Assembly (NCBI GenBank): GCA_009599575.1
Contig: VWND01000069.1
Coordinates: 248,001-312,000, forward strand
Direction of reading: 5' to 3'
Length of the DNA stretch: 64,000 nt
Origin: Blumeriella jaapii
Lineage: Eukaryota > Ascomycota > Leotiomycetes > Helotiales > Drepanopezizaceae
The translations under genes were made by a program, and so were the position numbers. Shown in pieces: positions 56,608-64,000 of the stretch. Numbering within the stretch: position 1 is the stretch's first letter; every line of letters starts with the position of its first letter. Below the pieces are notes generated by a model. That model was not told the DNA's origin and ran no database searches. It was given only the letters and a program-made list of their open reading frames with translations.

Positions 56608-58395
56608 TCAGAGAACGTTCAGACTCCTCTTCAACAAGCGGATCTCCGTCTCCCCCATCACATCCTCGGGCAGATCCCCCTTCCCATCCTTCGCCTTCCA
56701 GAAGACGGCCTTCGCCGGCACCGCCGCAGCCGCGTTCCCCGACGTCTTCAGCGACACGGGCTCGACCAAGGTGTAGTTGCTCAGCGCCGGGCTCTGGTAG
56801 TAGGCCCTCCTCGGTGCTGTCCGCCACGATGCCGACCGCGTTCTTGGCGGCGCTCACGAACCGGTCGAGCTGGGTCGCGCCGACGAGTTCCTCGGGCCCC
56901 TTCCCGCCGCCGTCGATGCGCACCCGCACGGCGCGGTGGATGCACTCGCCCGTGCCCTGCAGTGGGACGCGCGTCTGCGTGCCATCCTCGGTGCTGACGC
57001 GGTGGTAGCGGCCCGGGGTGCGGACGATGGGCAGGAGCGCCGTCGCGAACGAGATCGGGTCGGTGACCAAGGAGGAGTTGTACAGCTTGCCAAAGGCCCA
57101 CGGGCGGGCCGGCTCGCGCGCCGAGGCGTAGAACTGCCGGTTCAGGTCTTGCACGTAGTCGAGGTAGTCGTCGCTGAAGGACAGGATGCCCCCGTCGTGC
57201 TCCTCGAGCTGCGCGATCATCCACGCGAGCGTGATGTTGGAGATGTCGGCGTCGGGGTACGAGCCGCCGGCGTTGGCGTGCGAGCCGGGGAACCAGCACT
57301 GCTTGAGCGTGCGCAGGTGGGCGGCCTGGTCGGCGCCGTCCTGGGGCAGCTCCCAGAGGGTTGGGGTGAAGAGGTTGCGGCGCTCGTCGAGGGCGAGGGC
57401 GTGGAAGGCGTGCTGGACGGCTCGGGCGACCTTGGTGTTGACGAAGGAGAAGGGCTTGACGTTGTCGCGGTTCCACGGCATCGGGATGCCGAGCGCGCCT
57501 GTCTCGTCCATCAGCAACGGCTCGGTCGAGGATGGGAGGGGGGAGACGTCGTACCCACCGTGTCCCAGACCCCCACGGCTCTGATCGGCATGCCCCATCT
57601 CGTCAGGCCGGCCTGGATCAAGGTCTCGCGATACTCCTTGTCCGTGAAGGCGATCCTCCTCCCCTTCGCCGTCTGGACGCTCCTCGCCACGTCGGGATAC
57701 GTGGCCACGAACCACCGGCTCTGCTGTCCCTCCACATCCTGCTTCATCCAGTCGCCAAAGATGGCCCAGAAGCTGTCCATGCCGCGCTTCGTCAACAGGC
57801 CCACGTCCGAGATCAGACTGGCAATCGCCCGGGCCGCGTAGGCGCCCCTCGAGAAGCCCAGCAGCACAATCTGATCCAGTGGCGTCGTCGCGTCGTCGAG
57901 CTCGTGCTGGCTCTCCGGGGTGAAGTTGTTCGCAATGAAGGCGTAGGCCTCGCGAATGTGCTCCCCGATGTCATTCCCCGTCAGGCCGCCCACGACCTTG
58001 TCCTCGAAATTGTCGGTGCCGACGCCGCGCTGGTAGAAGGCGATCTGGGTGACGCCGCGAGAGTCGCGCTGTTGGAGCGCGCGGACGATGCGCGTCACGT
58101 TGGTCGGGATCTGGACGGCGGGGGGCGCGAAGGGCGTTGTATCGACGCCCATGTCGGAGTTCTGCAGAAGCGCAAGTGTTTGTCAGGCGGTGGTCCTCAT
58201 GCTGATGCCGCCGGTGCTGAACCGACGAGACTTGGTGAGATGCTTACCTGCCATGTTCCTGCGCGCCCTCGGGGTTAGAGACGATGGAGTCGAGTCTGGG
58301 TGAGGGGGAGGAGATCACTCACCATCACACGCAACGACAATCTTCCTCCCGACGAGCCTCTCACCCCCGCCCGATGCCACCACCGAAGAGCTCAT
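56608..58395 (-). CDS. DUF2235 alpha/beta hydrolase, with a frame break near the C-terminus
   Basis: Exons 58395-58323, 58258-58248 (11 nt), 58161-57555 and 57498 onward. The DUF2235 opening KIVVACDGTWQNSD is restored only by the 11-nt exon. The nucleophile elbow is GFSRGAYAAR with Ser132. Later VGVWDTVGALGIP, FHALALDERRNLFTPTLWEL and CWFPGSHANAGGSYPDADIS carry the Asp and His regions. DUF2235 includes fungal secreted/cytosolic hydrolases and bacterial Tle1 phospholipases; here no signal peptide is seen. Near 56800-56880 the frame must change to read AYYQSPALSNYTLVEPVSL and end RLLKRSLNVL at 56608. Either a non-consensus ~55-nt intron or a one-base indel is needed. Confidence 0.85.
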
Positions 58396-60560
58396 GGCCA
58401 CGACTGATCAATCTCTGCTCCCCAGTTCGGTCTGGGGCTCTGCTCTCGCGCGGATCCAACTCAGGTGTCAATCCAATGTCCCCAGTACGTCGTTTGCTTG
58501 CTTGCTTGCTAACTACCCAACCCATATCAGCCAACCCAACGCCCAAAACGAAGGAAAGGGGGGAGAGGAGGAGGGGAGGAGGGGAGGAGGACTACTGCTG
58601 AGTCCCTACTCACCTTCGGCTTCTTCTCTCGCGGCCGTCAGTCAGTCTGCCTTTCGATGCTCTATCCACTCTGGAAGAGGATATCAAAACCTCTCGACAC
58701 CAAACCAAGCCACAGCAAGTAGATACCTACATACATATACCTATGTATCTCCTCCCACCCATGTCCGCTCACCTCCACCCACAAACACCTACCGACCGGC
58801 CTACCTACAGAACCCAGAGAGTCAGCCCATCCAACCAACCAATTCACACAGTACAGTCCCTCCCCCTCCCTCACCTCATGCCAGCTCACCTCTGTCTCTG
58901 GCCCGCGTTACTACTGTATGTACAGTACAGTAGCATACCCGACATCCATTCGCCACGGCGTGCTGATGACTGACCTACCTACAGCATGTATGTATGACTG
59001 TACTGTACTCACCCTACCACGTACAGTACAGCAATGCGCGAGCGAGACTGCGGTTGAGGCTGAAACCAGAACGACTGAATGGCCGAACCCCCCGCCGCAG
59101 CCCCTGCCCTCGTCTTGCATGGGCGGCTGCGGGCGTTGGGAAGACACGCGCCTGAAACAGTATAGGGCCCTGGGCTGTGTACGGATACGGTACGGTACTG
59201 TGCAGTTCGCGAATTAACTCTATTCGAGACCAAGGTTGTTGACGCAGAGTTTCTTTACACGTGCCGGTGGTACAGTACAAGTACAGTACATACTGTACGG
59301 CAACACGAGGAGCGTTAGAAGCGCTGCTTTCGGCTACACCAAACTGCCGTACAGCACAGTCCCCCCCTCCCTGAAAGTAAATATAGACACATCGTTGACA
59401 CACATTGCGGACATCCCCAGCACTCGCCTCGAGCTGACGAGCTCGGCCTAGACTATACTTGTGATCTACATATTATACGCAGACAGAGAAAGAGGAGAAG
59501 GAGGAGTGGGATCAGGTAAGAGAGAACGAGAGAGAGGGAGGGAGAAACAAAACAGCGCTGGGATGGCCAATCGTTTCGCTTTGCTACTTGCAGCTGTCTG
59601 CAGCCACTGCTCTGCTGTTCACCCAGCCGAGGCCTGCCAGACATAGAAATAGCCCAGCTCGGGAGACAGCCATTCATCCCATTCATCCCGCGCGTTCCGC
59701 TTCCCTTCTCTTCACATCATATCCCAGGCCTGCAAAGCCTGCCACACGCTCGACCCCATCCCCCCTCGTCCAAGTTTTACATCTTTCCCTTTTCGCCCCA
59801 TGAGGCAGCGCAACCACTGCCCATGTAGCTCACCCGTCGGAAAACCTATCGTCACATCGTGTGCCACCAGGGATCCACGCCGGGACCTTGTGCTGCGAGA
59901 AGAAAACAAAGTCGACTCGAAACAAACCCAGAACCTGGCAAAGTACCATGCAGAAAATCAAACCCTAGTTGGCGAGAAAGAAGCTGCGGCCAATCCATCC
60001 GAATATTTCAAGGATCAAAAGAATCAGAAACTCGTGATGAATCAAGCTGCTGAAGAGGAAACGATCATGTGTAAGAAACTGTTATCTCAGAACGAATGCG
60101 GGTGTCGGTCGTGGCCGAGAAAGTGAAAGAAGTAGAAGGGCAGAGGTATCGTTTCCAGTGAGTCAAGTACGTAAAGTTCGTGATCGAAAACCGTGGAATC
60201 GTCCATAACACCAGCCGTAGAGTTTCATACCACGCAAGGAGTAGCTGGCCGCCCTTATGTACCCTGGAATAAAGACACATGGCCGAGAGCAGGAAAGCCC
60301 TCGGCCCTCGAAATATCGTACTTGTTACATCGCGGTGCTTTTGCTTGTGCTGTTCGAAGGCCGCCGGAGGAGGGTTCGAGTGCATGTGTGCGGTAGAGAG
60401 AGTCCATACCCTCCACGGCGTCGATAGCCTACTCTCGGTGAGCGACGGATTCTTGGGCCCGTGATCTCATGTGGTTGGCTTGCGTTTCCAGACTGCGGGC
60501 CATGAGGTGGGTAACTGTTTCAATGGGTTAGCAAAGTTTATGGCATCCATGTGCATCCCA
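58396..60560. other. Gene-poor stretch, no supported gene
   Basis: GTAC-type runs occur at about 58915-58935, 58998-59035, 59180-59200 and 59270-59305, and a TTGC run at 58497-58510. A 108-codon plus frame (59800-60126) has a charged, Gln/Glu-rich composition but no domain or support. Confidence 0.45.
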
Positions 60561-63500
60561 CTAACCAGGCCAGATGGCGGCCCTATCCAGCATGTAGGCC
60601 GTCACCTTCAGTATCTTCCCCCCATACCCGCAGTCCTCGGTTTCAGGTATTCGCTGTGACGGTGCTCCCACGGTCGCAAGCTCATAATTCATTTTGATCT
60701 CGGCACTGTTGAGCACCTCCTGCACTTTGCTCAGGAGTTTGCAATCCTCCTCCTCCAGCAGCATAATAGCGGGAACCTGGCCAAAGTCGATCTTGTCTCG
60801 GCCGATAATGCCCAAGTAGCGGCCAACTCGTTCCTGAACGGTTGCCACCCACTCGGCGAGGACCTGAGCACAATCGAATGCGCACATGGCCGATTGCAAG
60901 GGAAGTTCCCGGGAAGTGAAGTCGGCGAACGTGACGCCAAGCTTATCAGACATGGAAAGCGAGTCCGCAGCATAGAAAGCAGCCTTCCGAAGATGCTTCT
61001 CTCGTTTCGAGGATGACATGGGCTGGGACATCGCATGGTCGCCATCGACCGGGACCTGCGTGGTCTTGAAATCCGGCGGTGAATTCGAGGTTGCAGGAGA
61101 ATCAACAAAGACTGAGCTGGTAGCAGACAGTTCAGAAGGATCCGTGGACTCCGAGTGGGCACCAGGAGAGTGTTGCGCATGCTGAACAATCTCGCTTCCG
61201 CGTGCCAGTTCTTCGGCCATTCCATCCCAATCTCGCTGCCAGAACTTTTCTTTCGATCGAGATAGGTTGACAAAGAGTCGGACGTATGCAAGGTCCAAGA
61301 GCGGAATGCTATCAGCGGAAAGCGGTCCAAACCCGAAAGGATTGGGCCGTTCGAGACTGTGGTTGGGGTTGCTAGCCCATGCAGCTTGCCATGCCTTGAG
61401 CGCGGGTTCAATGTGGCGATGCATTTTTTCAGTCTCCTCGTTGGTCCAGACTTTGTTGTGATGTCGCTGCCGCGTCTCCCAGATGTAATTGTGGAGGGCG
61501 TTGATGAGGACGAGGCATCCGAACGTGCTTGGACGAAGGTCACTAACAGGGAGCTCACCGTTCCACTGTCCGTTTGCCATCTGCTGTTGCTGCTTCTCGC
61601 CCGTCCGCAACAGCTCACCAAGGGAATCGTGGAATGTGACCTGATTATGATTCGCCATCGGAGCGCTGCCTTTGGCATAGAAATTCTGGGCCGTCTCTGC
61701 CGTCCAAAAATCTTCGTCGCACGGGAGATCGAGCGTGATTTCCGAGTTCGTCAAAGCAGGGGTGTGGTTGTAGGCGGACACCAAGAGGCTGGACAGGATG
61801 AACACGGCGTAGAGGGTTCTCTTCCGCTCCTCCACGTTCTTCCAGCTGTACCATTCTTGCTGGTCCTCGGGAACTTCGATCTTGATCCCAACCTGGTTCG
61901 TCTCCGGTGGCGGCGCGTCGTCGCTAATGTGCGCATCGTGGCTGTTTTGGCCTTGTTGGTATTGGCCTCGGGAGGCGTGAGGCTTAAGCAGGTCCGCGGC
62001 TCGCGCCAGGCTCACCAGAGCGGCACAATGCGTGCTCGCAATGTCTCCGGCAATCTTGTCACCGCAATTGTGTCCGTAAACCACGTTCAACAGCATGGAC
62101 TGCACCAGCCAGACCGGGGTATGTATGGAAGAATCAAGAGATCTTGATCCGTGGTCGAAGCTGGGCCTACGATGATCTGCCTTCCTCACATCCGCTTTTC
62201 TACGCTCCTCTAGATATAGCTGAATCATTTTCTTGGCCGAATCGAAAAGATCCTTCGACTGAGCTTGATCCATCTCGTAGAGAGCACCGACGGCGGCCAT
62301 GGACAGGATCAGACAGCCGCTGCCCCCGATCAGCCCGGGGTGCGGACGACCATCGTTCGAGCCGGGGGGGACTTCAAAGGAGAGAGTGGGTATGTGGAGG
62401 AAGGGTAGGTGGGGGTGGAAGTGTCGGATGTAGGAGCCAATGTATCGTTGGAGGTCATGGGTGCCTAAGGGGAGGGTCAGGTCAGTCTCTGGGACAGTCA
62501 TCTAGCACGGCAGAGAACAAGGCAGGTATTGGCATTTCATTCATTTCTCGGAGATCCAGAATCAACGCTGGAGATCGAGCAAAACTCACTTGGAAGATTG
62601 CGGCTTCCATCGCTGACGCTAGCTGGTCGTCCGGGGAAGTGGGGAGACAGCGGCGAGCTGGTCGTGGCTGTGAAGGAGTATTTGCGCCCATGATATGGCG
62701 CGCACTGCGCCAGTGCCGCCACGAGAGCCTGCCGGGTGGAGTCTGTGATGGTAGCAAGCGGAGGCAGCATTGCGTTCGCGCCGCTGCCGCTCATCGACAT
62801 TGGGGTTTCGGGACCAAGATTCAACGGTGGATGGAATCCCTGGGTTGTGATGCCGGGCATAACGGCCGGACTGAGAGAGCTCATGGAGGGCGGAGGGGTG
62901 GAGAAGAAGGCATCGCCCGGTTTCTGGGAGAGATTGTGTGGTGACATGGGGCCGTTCATCAAGTCGTGGAAGTTTTGATTGCCTAGGTCCAGGGCAAATG
63001 GATTTGGGTTCATCATGAGCGGGGTCATCATGGGATTCCACATCGACGCCGACGAGACCGGCTGGTTGGAGCCATCCAGCATGACTTCGCTGATGCCGCT
63101 TTGGCTCGCGGTGCTGATCGCCGACGGGGAGGACCCGTCAATGACATTCTCGTTTCCGTCTTGGAAGGACATCTGTTGTTGGAAGCCATTCATCCATTCG
63201 AAATTATCTTCCATTGGCTGGTTCGCCGACACGTCGGAGAAGGCTGGGGGGAATGGAGAAGCCGAGTCGATGGCCATGGCCTGTGGGGAGTCACTGTAAT
63301 GGAGAGCATTCGGGTTGATGGTCGTGCTAGGCCCAAACAGCAGCCCCTCGAAATCGAGGTCCTGGTTGAAGCCACCGCCTGCCAGCGGCGCGGTTCTCAA
63401 GCCACCCGCAAAGGCCAAAGCATTGTTGTTGAAGTTGTGGGTTTCCAGCTTGGGCAAGCGGGTATTGACGCCTCTCTGACCCAGAGCCGTCGACATGCCC

Positions 63501-64000
63501 GCGAAATGGTAGTCGTTCTGCATTGGCAGACCTGCGAGACTCGGATGACGGCTGTGACCTGGCGCAACGCCGGTTCGGGCCACGTTCGCATGCGCCGCGG
63601 ACATGAGTTGCATATGAGCGCCGTCCACATGGCTGATGGTGTTTGCCCGTGGTCGCATCGTCGCCGGTCCGCTGGCATTGGCGACAGAGCCCTTGCGCAC
63701 TCTCGCCGGGCCGGCCACACTGCTCGCGCCGCTCTCTCGCCGGTTTCGCGGTCGGGAGGAGGGCGTGGTGGTCATGTGGAGTTTCTGCTGGTGCCGCAGC
63801 AACAGATCCCGCCGAGCAAAACATCGGGCGCACTCGGGGCACTCGAACGGCTTCTCCTTGGTGTGGGATCTTTCGTGGCGCTTCAGATGCTCCAATCTCG
63901 CAAAGCATCGTTGGCAAGTGCCGCACACATGGGGTCTGGGCTTGTCCGTCTTGGGTGGGGGGAAATTGTTGACCGGCTTGGAGGTGGTTGCAGCGACGCC
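60561..64000 (-). CDS. C2H2 zinc-finger transcription factor with fungal-specific regulatory domain (N-terminus beyond window)
   Basis: Read from beyond 64000 to 62590, then 62488-60561, joined over a 101-nt intron whose phase restores NLPKTDLTLPLGTHDL. Two adjacent C2H2 fingers lie at about 63930-63775: CGTCQRCFARLEHLKRHERS-H and CPECARCFARRDLLLRHQQK, then LH, a basic finger pair of Adr1/AmdX type. A long Ser/Met/Asn-rich linker follows. The fungal-trans domain contains YIGSYIRHFHPHLPFLHIPT, CLILSMAAVGALYEMDQAQS and later ERKRTLYAVFILSSLLVSAY. It should be a nuclear, sequence-specific regulator. The finger residues at positions -1, 3 and 6 are intact for DNA contact, but targets are unknown. 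About 1,100 residues are visible. Confidence 0.9.

Noticed and set aside
59800..60126. 108-codon frame rich in Gln/Glu/Lys
   Set aside because: No domain, no conserved start context, and located in a repeat-flanked gap; not enough to call a gene.

Overview
The window is nuclear DNA of a filamentous ascomycete (Pezizomycotina). The evidence is small genes with short introns (about 45-70 nt, GTRNGT donors, CTAAC-like branch points), high coding GC, and families typical of these fungi: DUF7730, DUF7053, CHS7, a Clg1-type cyclin, and a C2H2 plus fungal-trans regulator. I cannot name the genus. I rebuilt exon structures by hand from splice signals and reading-frame continuity. Where phases close exactly I give exon coordinates.

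Layout. 1-2.4 kb: an alpha/beta hydrolase (cut by the left edge) and a DUF7730 protein. 2.4-11.6 kb: gene-poor, with a possible decayed gene (3.5-4.5 kb), many GTAC-based palindromic repeats, and an AT-rich island near 9.65-10.1 kb. 11.6-39.9 kb: a compact housekeeping block, in order: Clg1-like cyclin, CHS7 chitin-synthase chaperone, divergent choline oxidase and betaine-aldehyde dehydrogenase, a RING protein with SUMO-interaction motifs, PRP19, OHCU decarboxylase, a conserved basic protein, RRB1, mitoribosomal MRP17, DCN1, sorting nexin MVP1, ribosomal uS14 (RPS29) and NAD kinase. 40-48.8 kb: a second gene-poor block full of GTAC-type and simple repeats, whose only credible gene is a small secreted cysteine-rich protein at 44.08 kb. 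49-51.7 kb: a conserved unknown protein and LAS1. 51.7-60.5 kb: DUF7053 and DUF2235 genes separated by repeat-rich gaps, including a diverged tandem duplication at 53.6-54.2 kb. 60.5-64 kb: a large zinc-finger regulator running off the right edge.

How the genes relate. The only clear pathway unit is the choline oxidase/betaine-aldehyde dehydrogenase pair, which share a 680-bp divergent promoter and together convert choline to glycine betaine. RRB1, LAS1, RPS29 and MRP17 all serve ribosome production but are not physically one unit. Several housekeeping genes are in head-to-head pairs with about 220 bp between starts (PRP19/OHCU, RRB1/MRP17).

Two otherwise convincing genes (PRP19 and the DUF2235 gene) carry single-frame breaks. 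No tRNA, rRNA, CRISPR array or intact transposon was found. The least explained items are the GTAC repeat compartments, the AT-rich island with a TGA-interrupted frame, the tandem element at 53.6-54.2 kb, and the secreted cysteine-rich protein.
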